NCBI RefSeq assembly: GCF_965638725.1
Contig: NC_134963.1
Coordinates: 8,687,501-8,751,500 of the forward strand
Origin: Aptenodytes patagonicus
Lineage: Eukaryota; Chordata; Aves; Sphenisciformes; Spheniscidae
DNA length: 64,000 bases
Reading direction: 5' to 3'
Shown: piece by piece, positions 1-13,700 of the stretch
Layout: each line of letters opens with the position of its first letter
How positions within the stretch are numbered: position 1 is the stretch's first letter
Notes under the pieces: generated by a model
Seen by the model: the letters and a program-made list of their open reading frames with translations, nothing else
Database searches by the model: none
Told to the model about the DNA's origin: nothing
Program-made: the position numbers and the translations under genes

Positions 1-1229
1 CAGCTGTTCGGACAAACCGGGCACGAGACCCCCGACGCGGCACGCCAGGTCCTGTGCCAGTCGCAGGGGGCCCAACCTGAGGCCAGGGGTGACTCCCCGG
101 GCTGAGATCGGCATCCCGAGGGTCGAGTCAACACTCAGCGACTGCAGACGGGAGTTGCGACCCCCAGCAGCGGCATCTGGAGCTGCCTGCTCAGGCTGGA
201 TTCCCACGGACCCCAGAATCTTTCTGGGATCCGTCTGGATCAGCAATCACATACCCCCAAGCAAGCCGGCCCTGTTGCTGCAGTTCAGTAACATTTCAGC
301 TGCGACCACCTCCGTTAACAGGGTATTTAGCGAGCAAATAAACAGCGAAAAGCAAATAACGTACACGGAAATAGGTTTTCTCTACAACGGATATGGCACA
401 GGTATTCTCCTGGCCCCTGTGCCAGCGGTGAAGTAAGAAGGGACCAAAGCCTGATTAATCCCGAGTCCAGAGCTCCCTCCTGTTCTCCCGGCAGACGAGT
501 GCCCAGCCCGGGCGGCGGAGGGGAGCCATCGGCACGGATGGTTCCTGCCATCTTCAGGGTGACCCAGCACTGGCACAGAGCGAAAGGCAGCTGCTCCGAC
601 GCAGAGGACACAGCCCAGCTCCGGGTGCGGCGGAGAAGCAGCGCCCAGGGCTGCGGGGGCTGGTGGGTCACCGGGGGGGCTGGAAGAGGTGGGAATTTGT
701 AACAGGCTGGGACCTTCCCTGCTGTCTGTGCCGGGATTGAGTCCCTTCCCAAGTGACGGCAGCGAGGGCCAGCCGGGCCTGCGTCGGTGGCTGGCGGCCA
801 TGTGCCGGCGTGCAGCGTGGCTGGGCGCCGCTGCCCTCGCGCTAATGCGGTTTGTAGTTATTGGAAACTGGACTGCGAAGGAGCCGGGATCCTGTTTCTA
901 TGGAAATGTCCTGGAACAGCAAACGAGGGAAGAGAAAAACAGAAGATATGTTAATGGGAGCTGCTAGGCAGGGCTTTCTCTGAAGGGGTTGCGATTTTGA
1001 TAGAAGGCATCTCGGGTCTCCTGTGATTAGGTCTTCTCAGCTCATTATCACCTTCCCCGTGCGGAAGAGCCCACGGGAGGGTGCCCGGACGGCGCACGGC
1101 TGCCAGGACGTTGTCGCTTTGCCCCTCCGTGTAACTCCAATGGCTCCCAAAGCCCCGTAGGGTGCCGGACACTGCCGGCTGCGCCCGCCCCAAAGCAGAC
1201 CCATATGCAGGGACACACCAAGGGTTCAC
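1..1229. other. upstream flank, no gene recognised
   Basis: The open frames here are short, overlap on both strands, and match no family I know. The composition becomes steadily more GC-rich toward the CpG island that follows. No transposon tail, RNA gene or splice-bounded coding exon could be supported. It probably holds the distal promoter and intergenic DNA upstream of SGSM1. Confidence 0.5.
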
Positions 1230-1395
1230 CCCGGCTGCGGCCTGCGCCCCGTCTCCATGTCACCCAGCCCCGCGGGTCGCCGTCCCCGGTCACCTCGGGG
1301 CACCTCGGCCCCGGGTTGGGGGGTGCTGGGGCCTCGCTGGGAGGGTGTCCCCAGTTGGGGGGTGCCTGGTGGTGGTGAGCCCCTGGGATCTGGGG

Positions 1396-1515
1396 TCCCG
1401 GTTGCGGTCCCCACTGAGGGGCCGGGCCTAGTTGGGGTCCGCCCACCGAGGGTCCGGGCCCGGTTGAGGTCCCCCTTGAGGGCCGGGGCCCGGCTGGGCT
1501 CGCCCCCCGAGGGCC
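1396..1515. repeat. degenerate GC-rich tandem repeat in promoter
   Basis: About four imperfect copies of a 28-33 nt unit follow one another. Each has a CCCGGTTG-like or CCTAGTTG start, a GGTCC core and a GAGGG-CCGGG end. The array lies roughly 200-300 bp upstream of the SGSM1 start codon. The copies have diverged by small substitutions and length changes, so this is an old or fast-drifting minisatellite. Confidence 0.6.
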
Positions 1516-1698
1516 GCCCGTTGCCGGGGGTGCCCGCTGCCCGTCGCCCAGCGGCGCGCGCGGATTGGCGGCGGCGGCGGCGGCCCCACCCCGGCGGGCG
1601 CGGGTGGGCGGTGCGGCCCGGTCGGCCCGGCCCGGCCCGGCCCCGCGGAGCGGCTCCGCCGCCAGTCTGCCGGCGCTGCGGAGCGGAGGAGCGCGGCC

Positions 1699-1717
1699 AT
1701 GGCGGCGGCCCCGGCGG
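1699..1717 (+). CDS. SGSM1: SGSM1 coding exon 1
   Basis: 19 coding nt, residues 1-6 (MAAAPA) plus one base. The ATG lies in a good context (gcggccATGG). The donor is G|GTAGGG. The human protein also starts with a short M-A-rich stretch before EAETRQ, which supports this start. Confidence 0.85.
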
Positions 1718-4700
1718 GTAGGGCGGGCGGCCGGGCCGGGGCCGGGGCCGCGGGCGGCGGGGCCGGGCCGGGCCGCACTAACGGGCCTCTCCCCCTTCTC
1801 CCCACAGAGGCGGAGACCCGGCAGCGGCTGCTGCGCACCGTCAAGAAGGAGGTGGGTGCGGGACCGCGGCGGCCCCCGCGGGAGCAGCCCCGTCCCCCCG
1901 GTCCCCTGTCAGGGCTCGGTGACCCCCGCCCCGCGGTGATGGGCGTCTGCGACGGGACCCTCACCGGAGGGGAGCCCCGGCGCCGGGCTCGCCTGCTCGC
2001 AGCGTCCCGGTGCTGCTGCAGCGAATTTAACAGTCCCCCCAAAAAAACCCCAACCCCGAGCAGGGCAACGGGTCGCAGCGTGAGCCCACCCCGTGCGGCG
2101 TGGGCTCCAGCTGCCGGGCGAAGCGTGGCTGCCCGGTTCCTGGGAAGGTGGAGGAGCATCCCTGAAGCACCGGTGAATTTTGGCACCCCAATGTCCTGTA
2201 TCTTTTGAAAATTGCCTTTCGCTGGTGGCAGAGCCGCTCTCACAACTTACGATTTTCTGCGGGGAAAAAGGGGCGACTCCCAGTGCCTGCTCACCTTGGG
2301 AGCTGGGATGGGACGAACCCCTCGTTGCAGCGAAGTGCTCTTTCGCAGGGTGGGAGGCAGCCGGGTGTTGGAGAGCCCGGCACGGACGGGGCTGCGTGCA
2401 GCAGCCAGCCAAGAAAATGGGGAATGTGCACATGTGTGTGTGTGCGTCCAATGCAAAGCGATGGCGTTTTACATCTGCTTGCTCTGGTCTCTCTTCTCGG
2501 GCATCTTTGGCTCTCTGTTAGTTTATACTGTGTTTTATGCTGAGCTGCCTCAAGCTCCTTCTGTCTGTGCAGAGCTTAGCGTTTATAATGTGTGTAGCAT
2601 TATCACAGTGAGCTGACGGTAGATCTAGACAGGGAGCTGAGTCCCACTGCTCTGCCGCGTGGTTCGTGTGTTGCTTGTGCGTGGAGGTGGGCTGCGTGGG
2701 CCAGCGGGGCCGTCTGAGCCACCCGTCTGTGGCTGCTGAGTCTGAAGCGGCTGAATGTCACGGGACCCGCTGCAGGGGAACTTGGACTTGCTCTGCCGTG
2801 TGGTGGAGCGCTGGATCGCCGGGAGCTGTTGTCATCTCCTGCCAGTGGTCTGTCCCCACAGGTCACCTCCCCTGGGATTTTGGAGGGTGTGATGTTTTGT
2901 TTCTGGTCTTACGAGCATCTTGATATCCAGCTTACAGGCTCCGGAAAGTGGAACGTCCAGGCTGGAGACACTGCTTGGTGTAGGGTGAACAAGACCCGTG
3001 GGTGGTAGGTCTGGGGATGGTGACAGCGCAGCGTGTTTGGCTGTTCATCCAGGCCACTTCCCACCTTTAATCCTGTGCTGGGTGTGGTGGTAAGGAATAC
3101 TACTTGTTGCCTTGGCAACAGCTATTAAACCAGAAAAAGGGTATGACATTTATTTAGCATCGTGGATAAAGCTGACATCTCATTATTACCATCTGTCTGC
3201 GACTCCTCCTGAGCAGAGGGAGACAAAACAGCAGACTGTGCATCGGCTGCTGCTGCAGAATGGGAGGTGAGGATTGCCCGTCGGCGTGCCGGTTGAACTG
3301 CTCAGCCAGCGGATGGGAGCGTCCTGGAGACCGCTGTGGCCTCTGCAGGCTGTCAGTGCACATGAGCATCTGTGCTGGCGTTCAGTACTGGCCTTCTCTC
3401 CATTTGCTCTTCCTTCAGGGGCTGTGTGCTTGAAGAAAGTGGGGCTTGTGCCTAGGGGAGGAGAGCTGAGGGTTGTGATGTGCCCTTCCTGCTGGCTTTT
3501 GATAAAATAAACATTGTACGAGGGATTGGTGAATGCAAGTAAAGATTGAAGGAGAGAGGTGATGTATGGGGAAAGCCCTTCTGCCCTGGTGAAATGCCAC
3601 CAGCCAACGCATCACGGTGCCATGACGTGGGTGTTTGACACGGTCTAGTATCTCTCCAGCAGCCCTTTAGCAAGGGCAGTGCTGATGCAGAGCAGAGATT
3701 TTTTTCTGGTGGTCTCATCGCTCTGGGCTCTGCCTTGGGACATCGGTGCGGGTGCGGGTTCTTTGCCCGCGCAGGCACCGGGTGGTTGCACTTTCCTTCA
3801 GGTTTCTCCCAGCTCAGTGCTTGCTGGAAGCAGTGAGACCTGGCAGCGGCCTTGGACCAGCGAGGTGGGGCTGTTTGTGCACCGCCACACAGGTGGGTGA
3901 GTGCCATGACAGACCCATGCCCTGCGGTCTCTCCACCTGGGCTTTGCTCTGTTAGGATTTAAAAAAAACTGGGGAAACATGATCCCATGGGTGATGTAGC
4001 TAATTATTTAGCAGCATCCCTGAAATTGGGAGCTGGTGGGGCGTTCTTTTGCCTGTTGCTCCCTGCTCGTTAGGCCCGTTTTGCTCATGCTTTTGTTTTT
4101 TCTTCCTCTCCTAGACTGACTTCAGGATAAGTCAGGAGCTTGTGCAGACTCCAAGGAGCAGTAGAAAGGGCCAACTGCAGAAATCTCCTTCCCCTCCCCC
4201 CCCCCCCCCCCCCCCCCCGCCCTGGAATTTTAACCTTTCACAAAACTGCATATTCTCATTTTATTAGATCATGTCTGGTTTTGCTTCAGCTGTGGCTCTG
4301 AGTGATCTGCTGAGGTCCTCAAGTGCAGGTGAGCTCCACTGAGACTGCGGACAGCCATGGATCATACTTGGGAAGCCACGCACCATCTGTCGTCCTAGTG
4401 CGATAACTGAAGGAATAAAATATTGTGAAGACAAGGTCTGATTAGAGAAGGTAGTTAAACAGTAAATGAAATTACCCAAAGCACCACAGTGAGCAAATGG
4501 ACTTCGATATTTGGTTGTTTCCATTGTTAATGCATTTTTATTTTTAAGAAGATTTGCAGGTTGAAATGAGTTGCACTAGCACCGTCTTCCCCCCCCCCCC
4601 CATATGCTTATAATAAATCAAACTCATCCTGAAAGCTGCAAAATTGACTATTTATCAGCAGACTGCAAGGGAAGGAGTGGAAGTACGACTTTCTGAGGAA

Positions 4701-7700
4701 TCCTCTTTCCTGTTATGCGGGATGAGAAGCATAACCAAATCCTCTCTGATTTTTTTAGAGCTTTTATCAGATGGAATGAGGCTTCTTTAAAAACCCAGAG
4801 CCTGAAATATCCAGGTTTAAAAGGGTGTTGGATTCTCCACTAAAAATATTCTTCTTGCAACCCATGCTCCTCCCCTTCTTTTGCAAGTTTCATTTTTAAT
4901 AGAGGAGAATCCTGTGGTATGTTTTTGATTACCTCCAGGTAATTGCATTGCGTACAAGAATAGGTGGGGAAGCAGGTGTTCCCTGTGAAATACAGGCTGT
5001 GCTACACTGTGCCTGGATAATGAGTTGTGTGAAAAGCTGAATGGAGTATGAAAGTAAACAGTTGCCTTGCTTATTCTTCTGCAACAACTTAGTTTATATT
5101 TAACTTGCCATTCAGCAAGTAGCTTTAAGTCTTTTACTCATCAATAACTGCTGTGCCTGTATTGAACATTTTGCTGCCTGTTCTTAGAATTTTTTTTAAA
5201 ACTGTTATTGATTGACCACAGCCTGCTCACTTGCTGATGTCCCGCGGTCTTCTATCGGATATATTGTTTATTTTTCAACAGCTTGAATGGTTGTCACTGT
5301 GTAGCTGTTGACTAATTCCATCATCATATATCATAGGGACAACAGTCAGTCTCTCTTTCTCCCACCCTTTAAATGAAGTGCCCCCGCTACGCAGCCATAT
5401 TGTCTAGTTCGTGGCTAAGTAACACGGAGTGACTGGTAAGAGCAATATTTTTGCAGCTTGGGTTTGTTTTTCCGGAGCGTGTACATATGCCTGTGGTTCC
5501 AAAATATCAGATTGCAGGTGTCAACGCCAGCTGTTTCATTCTGGATTGGTAGAAAGTTGTAAATTAATTTAATGTTATTAGGATTTGCAAAATTAATGTT
5601 GATAGCTTTACATGTTCTCAAGGCCAATTTAAAAAAAAAAAAAAAGGCCTTTGTGTAGCTGTCAAAACTGTTCAGGCAAAATGAAGATGAGGATGATAAG
5701 CTGCAGATCTGTAATGAAAGCTGCTGTTTGCAGAGGGACCTTCTGATGTCTCTCAAGCACCCAGGTCAGCCTTTTTCAAATGTTCCTATATCAAAAGTAA
5801 ACAGACGGCTTTAATGCAGCATTTCTCGATTGCCTGCATCGATCTCTTCTGAAAAGAGTATTACTAATCACTGGGGACCATTTTCTGTACTTTTGAAGAT
5901 AAAAGCAGCGGTGTGCGGAAGCGCTCTCATACTCCAGAAACCCCTGGCTAGATCTTTCATACCCAGAATAGGTTTCGTGCTGCTTTCCTCCTTCCTTCAT
6001 CTTCCTTCTCGGCGTTCAGGGAGACGAGATCTGTATGCCAGAGGAGCCTCCTTCCTCCCCACCCAGCCTCTCCTCTCTGCTGCCAAAATGTCATCCTCTT
6101 CTCCTTGTGGCGTCCTGGCCGTTGCCATGGAAATACCTGGTTTTGCACAGATTCAGGACTTCAAAGCAATTCGGGGCTGGAAGTTGCACCTGGTTTCAGT
6201 GCAAATAGTGTCAGTCTTTGCCATGTTTGCTAATTGAATCCAAAATGCTTGTCAGCGTAACATTTAGCACCTTGGAAAACAGAAGCTTTGTGGTACAGAA
6301 CAAAACAGGGTAGTAAAGCTTTGAGATCAGGCGTTGAAAACAGAAATGACTAAAGTTTTTCCTGAAACGTTGCGTCGTCTTTATTGAGGATCTTGCAGCT
6401 AGCAGTAGCAGCAGTGCCAACATACGGCATGGAAATTTGCGTTTGACAAGCACAACAGGAATAGAACCAGCTATAACACGATCTTAAGTGATCTTAAATT
6501 AGTGTTGCATGTATGGATTTTTGGCCAAAAGTTGCTGCCCTATGAAGAAGGTCTGGTGCAAAATACTGTCAGCAAATATACGTCGCTGGGATCGTTCCTG
6601 TTTCCCCCAGGGTACAATGTTGCATTATGGACCCTTCCATTTAATGTCTTTTTGATTTCTTTTCCAGCAAACTGTCCAAATATTCAGACTTTATATGCAT
6701 TAACACCTTCTTCCTCCTTACCCCCCAAGGAGACTCAGCCCAGTTCCCAACCGTGAGTACACGTGGTTCCTGGGGAAGGTCTGCTGGCTGGCCTGGAAAT
6801 CCCACGTGTGTCACGTGGATGGTACCCCAGCTGCAGAAGGTGCTATGTTTTATTTAGTCAGCAGTGATAAATAATTAAATAAGACTTTTAGAAAAGCCAA
6901 AGGTCTCAGCTGGTAGGATTGCGATCAATGTTTCTGTGGCAGCAAGAATATGGAGCTGCCAAACGGCTTTAGAGGCTAGTGCATGTAAAGTGCATGGTGC
7001 CATTAGAGCTGTCCCCGTGCTGTCCTCCCGCGGTGCGAGGGGCCCATGTTCTCTGTTGGTCCATCGAAATGGCTGGCGAGAATCCCTCAGGTCTCTGGGT
7101 ATACATAGTGCATGTACTCTGGCAGTATTTTAACTGACTGGAGCACAATTAATTGGAATTATTTAGTGGTCAGCTAGTAAACTTATCTAAGTGGCAGAGC
7201 TTGGCTGCAACTTGTGATGGGGCTGGAAAAGTCTGTCTGGCACTTGCGTTTGGAATAGTCAGGGTGTTTGTTGCTGGAAAGATAAGAAACTATATCTTGC
7301 AACACTGAGTTTGATAATGTGAGTTTTATAAACAAGTCTGCTAAAAAAGGATGTTGTAGCTTTGTCGGCTAAAGCAACAAGACAGGCAATAGGAAGACAT
7401 TTCATTTTCAGATGAGGAGGTAAGTCTGGTTTGTGAGAGGTATTGGACTGAGAAGTTCCGCTTTAGCTGAAAAAGTGGCTTTTAGCTGCAGTGCAGGCGG
7501 TGCGATTGGACGTACTCTTTTTTTTTTCTGGCCGCTATCCCCAGCGTGCTGTGCCCCACAGAGACTTCTGTGGGCACCGGAGTGGACAGTCCAGAAGTAG
7601 AAGACTTGGGGTTTGGGGTAATGTCTTTGTGTCCTAGAGCTGAACAGAGATTCTGCGCTTGCTTTGCCTTGGACGCTGAACCACCTTTGGTACCAGCCAA

Positions 7701-10700
7701 CCTAAGAGCCGGAGACAAAAACCGGCCTCGCGTTTCTGCCGGGAAACGTTAGCTGGGTGACCTGGTGGCAAAGCCCTGCAGCGTGACTGCTGGAGCTGCG
7801 GTGCAAGTGAATTACGTTTGTCCTTGTGAATACAGACGTGCCTAGGATCGTCTTAATATTGCATCCGCTTCACTAAGTGATCCTTTAGCATTTCATAATA
7901 CCTGAGAAGTGATAATACTGTAGTGCTACATGGACAGGTCTTGCACAGTGTATGGGAAACTGTTTCCTGTGGAGCTTAACCAGAGTTTATTCCTGGAAGG
8001 AGACCTTGGTTGGGAGAAGCAATTAAAGAAATGCTCAGATTACATCAAGGAGTGCCCACGTGGACTTGTTGCACCAAAACTAACATGTGAAATGGGATTT
8101 TTAAGTGCTAGAATTAACTTCCAAATACATAATCAAAGCAGCACTTAAAGACTGCAATGAGAATGAGAAAGCACCAGCTCATAAAAGAATTTGAAAAGTG
8201 AACATACAAAAGCAAACCAAGTTTAAAGCCTATGTCATCAATGTGGGGGTTTTTTTGTTTGGGTTTTTTTTGTTTAGTTTTGGGGTTTTTTAACCTATAG
8301 AAGAACAGATTAAACAAGTTCCTGGAAAGGAAATGCATTGAGATTTGGCGAGGAGACTTGAATGACAAGCAGCAGTTGTAGATCCTGAACACAGCGCTTG
8401 TTTGTGCTGGATGCTTCTTGGGATGCTCTTTCTGATTCCCTGCATATTTACTTGGGATAGGAGTCATCTTCCTGCAGTCTGTTAAAAAGAGATGGGGAGG
8501 AGGAGGGATTTCCAAGGCTCCTCCTGTATCTGCCGGGATTTTTCAGAGCTATTGCAGTGCCGCTGGTGAGCAGACTAGTTTTGTCTGGCACCGTAATAGT
8601 CAGTGCTTGGTTGCCTAAGGTGGAGTCTGAGAGGATACAGGCAGTGCAGCTGCCTGGCTCTGGTGTTGCATCATCTCATCCCACCCAAATCCTTGACATC
8701 CCATGCAGAGGTGGATGTTCAGAGGTAGCAGAAGGCATCTTAATTTCCACTGTATTTTGTACTGTAAATCTTTTGTTTCGGCTGAAGGTCTTACTGTTTC
8801 TGACCAAACCAGATCGATATCAGTTTCTAAAAACATACTTCTGCAAAGACCAACTCAATCACTGGAGGCATTTATTTTACTGTAGCTTTTATTTATATGA
8901 CTCTTCTTGTGGAAAGTCCCACTACAGGGGCTGAAATCAGAGCTGGTTTCTGCTCTCCCATTGCCCTGGCTGCACATGCTTCGGTGTCTGGCTGCTTTGC
9001 CCCTTTGGAGGGGGGACAAAGGAGTCTGAGCTGTCGGCCTCGCTGCTCAGTTACCTGCGTGTCTCCATACCAGAGGCCGTCTTCCAGGGTCCTGTCTCCG
9101 GGACCCGTGAGGCTGGGTCTAGCAAACAGGCCCATGCCTGGGAGCGTCGCCGCAGCCGTATTGCGCAGAGCTCGCTGTCCTGCCGCCCTTTTGGCGAAGT
9201 GACCGAGCTTCACCTCAAAACAGGACCGGGAAAAGGATCAAGCTGGGGACTCTGTTTGCATCTGGCTTGCTATAAACAATTCCACGGAGTTATGAGCATG
9301 GCCAAATATACGGGAGACGCTGTGCTTCAATACAAATGCCTTGATAACCAGCAAAAGGCTTTGCAAGAAGCATGGCAGGGAAAATGGTGACTGTAAACAT
9401 CACTGAAAAATCTAGAATACAGGTTGTATGGTGACTTGCCTGGAAAAATCCAGCCAGGTAAAACAGAGTTGTGAGTCAATATTGCCTTAGACTAATTAAA
9501 CCCAGAGTTATTTGCTCCTGATCTCTGCACCTTGGTGGTTATTGTAACTGCTGTAATATTTGGCTTGCTCCACCAGTGTAAATGACAGCTGGGACTGGGT
9601 ACGGTTATGAAGCTCTGTTATGGGAAAATTGGACGCTGAGATGAAGCCTAACCCTGGGAATTTTGTAGCAGAGAAATCTAAGCCTGCATCCCTCATTGGG
9701 GTCTGGGGGCTGTTGGATAGGTAAGGTTTTGTTTTCATTTATTTTTGAAGGGGGGGGGGGGAAGCGGTTTGTCAAACAAAATTTTAATAGCAATGCTTCG
9801 GCTGTGATGGAGCTGGCCAGGCCAAGGGGAACCAAAGGAGAGGCAGAGACCTCTGGGATCAGGAGCCTCACTGGAGGCATGGGGGTGCAAGCTCAAATCC
9901 CTGGTCTGAAGTGGGTGCGCCTGGGATTCCTGATGCCCCTGATGAATGCCATAACCGAAGAGCTCTTCTCAAGGCCCGTGGCTCTTGTATCCGGCTTTGG
10001 AGGTGGGGCAAGGAGGAAAAAAAATTGTTTTCCTTGTAATTCAGACGTGCACGTGAAGCAGAGAAGGACTAGCTCACTTGTTCACGAGTCAGTGATTCAG
10101 ATGGTAACGTCGAGACCAGCCTGTCTTCTGTTGTATTTTTGGAACTGCAGTTAATGCTGTTGAGTTGGTGCGGACACCTTGTTGTGGGGTGTCCCTGTGA
10201 CCCTCCCAGAGCAGGGGGTGACTTGTCCTGTGCTCACAGCTGGAGCCAGGAGGAGTGTTTTTATTTTTGTGGAATACTTTATGATATTCCTCTCGAGTTT
10301 ACCTACAGCTAAATTATTAGTTGCTGTTTTAATTTCCTTTCTAGTAAAAGAAGAGCAAACATCTCATTTTCCTTAGGCTGGCTTTAGATAAAGAGTGGGC
10401 AGCTTCATTTGTTGAGATTGTTCTGGCTACAATATGAGAATTAGCATTAAAATGCTGAAATGCAGCATAGTTAGAGGCTGTTCAGGCCTCCTCTATGGAG
10501 TGAGCCAAACATGGGTTAGCTGGCGTCCTCCATCCCCGCAGTGTCACAAACCCGCTTTGCTTTCAGGAGAGGATCCGGGAGCGCCGTGGCAGGTGGCTGC
10601 TGCTGCTGCGGTGTTTGTGATCCCAGCTGGCTGTGGAGGGGCTAGGGTCCAGGTGGGAGAGTCCTTCGGGATCTGCAGACAACAGCATAGGAGACCTGTC

Positions 10701-13700
10701 AAGAGTTTTGGGGTTCTCTGGGTCGGAGCTGTCCTACAGATGCCAGCCGTGTCCATTTATGGGCAAATGTAAGATTGTTTTGTTTGAAAACTGTCTCGGT
10801 ATAACACTTGTTTTCTGTTACAAGACTGTATCTGTCTGTCTGGCCCCTACCTACTGGGGCTTTGTATTTGTTGTATAGCTGCTCCCGTTCTGCTCTAGCC
10901 CTTCATGTCAGGTGAGTGCCCTCGTTGCGATGCCCTTTCCATTTCTATTTCTTTAGATATCTTTGATTTATTTTGTTCAGTGTGACAACCTCAGTCAATA
11001 CAGCGTGGGTTTTTTTTTTTTCTTTTAATAAGTAATTTTCCACTAAACTGCGTCTCCTGGAAGGTTGTTTTTTGTGTGCCTTGAGAGTGCAGGTTGTTTC
11101 TGCTGTGTTGGCACCAAGATGCCCGGTCAGAGCTGGAGTCCCGCTGTGCTGGTTGCTCCGCAGGCACTGAATAACCAGATGGTCCCTGCCCCACAGAAGG
11201 CAGTCCTGCGGTAGGTGTGACTGCGGGTGTTGCCGTCAGAGCAGCGAGACGATGGCTCGCCTGAAGGGCGGCTGACAAGTATTTGAATATACTGCTTTAA
11301 TTTGAATATGCTCCTAATTTTAATCAGAAGCTGGTAACAAACCGTGTGCATTGATTCCCAAGTGTATTTTAGGGGGTTTAAAATACGGATTCTCGGTTTA
11401 CGCTTTTGGGTGATTCATAGAGAGGCTGACTTCCCTGGTGGTTCCTGATCACAATGTTGCAGAAAAAAATTCAGATCCCGAGAACTGATGACCTGATTGG
11501 AATTTAAAAATCCCCACTCTTTTTTTTTTTTTAAAGCAATATCTGCCGTGGTTGGCAGCATGGCCCCATGAGCAGTTGTATCCCTTCAACTGCCGGGAGG
11601 AGCAGGGAGGCAGGAACAAGCCCCTGGGGCTGCGAGCAGACCACTGTGGCTGTGAGGGTACATTTTATATCTGTTCATTGTTTTCTAGCAGGTTAGTTGG
11701 ATGTGTGAGGGAGAAGTGCCCATGACCCACTGACGGAGGAAGCTCAGCCCGGCCAGGTGAGGGCCGTGAGCCATCTCGAAGAAGGCAGCTCAACCTGCAG
11801 GGAGAGCCTGATTTTGGGGAATCCCTGAGGGCCCCAAGGCGTGCATCGCTGGGCGTCTGCCAGGGCTGCAACAAGGGGGTGGTTGGTGACGGTTCTTAGG
11901 CCGATCAGGGTCTCTAAAGGAGGGATTGGCGTGTCTTTGTTAGACACTTGTAACGTCAGATGGGGGAAAAGGAAGAAATCTGTTCTGGTGGACGAGAGGT
12001 GCGTGCTGCTTCCCATCTCTGATTCACCACTGCAGCCAAGGTCAAGGGATATGTCTCGCTATAATGCAGCAAACCAAAGAGAAGGACTCCTTTCCTGTTG
12101 CTGGGACTTGCTCTGTCCCCATTTCTGTTTCAGTGTTCCTTCTGTTGTTGAAGTTTAAAATAAAACACTGCTGGAGCTGCGAAGCCTGAGTTAGGATATT
12201 GACATGGCAACAGTACAAGGGGCAAAACTGCACGCCGGGCGTAATGAAATGAAGGGCTTGCTGTCCTCACCTGGCCTCGCCTTTCCGGAAGGTGCCCTGA
12301 TAAGGGACAGCTGCGGTTTTTGGCCACTTGCCACGATAAAGCACTGAGGTAGAGGGAGCTTTTCTGCAGCTCTGTGAGAAGCGGAGCCCTCCGTGCCCGG
12401 GGCATTCCTGCAGCTGGAGTCGCTGCTCCGAGCGCAGAGTCGGGATGTGACTGCAGGAGCTGTATCGTGCCGTGTCCAGGGGAATTTCCCAGCGCTCTGA
12501 GCCACCTCCAGTCCCGAGGTCCACATCTCAGTGACATTCCCTGCTGCGAGTTCCTGACTCACTGTCAGCTCATCTGAGCTGCTGGGATACAGGTGAAATC
12601 ACTGTGCGAGTCCTGCTCCCCCCGGGTTCGCGAGCAGGCTCTGTTAGTCACCCAGCCCGTCGAGCAGAGTGGCACAGGGAGCTGACCTGATTGCTTTGAC
12701 ATGCAGAGAGATGCTTTTGGCTTTAAATATGACTTTTTTCTTAATCCATATTCGTAAAAGGATTTCCTTTATTGAGCTGTCAGCTGTGCATAACTGACTT
12801 TGATTATATCTTGCAAAGGAGTTCAGTTCCCCAAATGATGCCATTAAAGGTCTCTCATACGTGCAAGGTTTGCTCGGCCAAGTCTTGACCTGCTGTTTTT
12901 TCCTCCTCCCTGTGCCTTTAGAGAGAACATCTTGATAAGCAGAGCCTCTCTTATGCCCACATCTCTGCACTGTGAACCCCTTCCCCTGCATTTTTTGAAA
13001 GCAAAGAGTGGAAAGCAAGATGTTATAGAGGCACTAGAAGATGAGATCTGGGCACGCTGGCAGCTCCGTATTTAAAAGGGAAGATGGCTAGGAACTGAAC
13101 ATTTAAGGACCAAACATTCAGCTGGACTTTTGCTGATTTCAGCAGGATTAGGGAGGGTGACAGCTGAGGATGGAAGTTACCACCGCTCCGAGCAGGGTAG
13201 GACAGGCTGGCTGTAAGAGGCACGGCACCTCGGGAGCAGGACAGCTGGGGTCTGCCTGGAAAGGTGTTTGCACCAGGGCTGCGGGGTGATGGGGGGACAG
13301 GCAGAGGGACGGCAGATCCTGTGGTCTGCTGGTATGAGCTGGCAGGGCTTAGCCAGTGGGGCTGTGGCGGACACGGTGTCGAGGAAGCAGTCTGGCTGGA
13401 GGACGGCGGCTGGCGGAGCTAGGGCGGTTCATGGGGCCATCAGTCTGGGGCTGCCACCTTCATTAATAACACCTACTTCTCCAGCGCTTTCTGAGCAAGG
13501 CTCAAACCTCCCTGAGCACTAAATTCCGCATCTCTTGTGTGCAGCTCCTGCGTCCTACAGAGGCGTGGGGGCAAATGGAGGTGATGTTGCTTGAGAGCCG
13601 GGGCGGCTCGCAGAGCTGCTCTGCGTTCCCCTGGAAGTGCTTTGGCCCTGATCACAGGACCATATTCCCCCACATCATCCACCTTTAAGGGCATTTCAGG

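Larger units (their letters stand above)
1230..2000 (+). promoter_or_regulatory. SGSM1: CpG-island promoter of SGSM1
   Basis: A very GC- and CpG-rich block surrounds the SGSM1 start codon at 1699. Visible elements are an inverted CCAAT box (ATTGG, 1564-1568), a (GGC)6 run (1567-1584), a GC box GGGCGG (1606-1611) and repeated GGCCC units around 1620-1645. No TATA box is evident, which fits a broad CpG-type promoter. The transcription start cannot be placed from sequence alone. The CCAAT/GC-box cluster suggests it lies between about 1600 and 1680, giving a short 5' UTR. Exons 1 and 2 both lie inside the island. Confidence 0.75.

Noticed and set aside
1428..2243. 271-codon minus-strand open frame over the SGSM1 promoter
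   Set aside because: It is antisense to exons 1-2, consists of Pro/Ala/Arg/Gly from CpG-rich DNA with few stops, and shows no domain.
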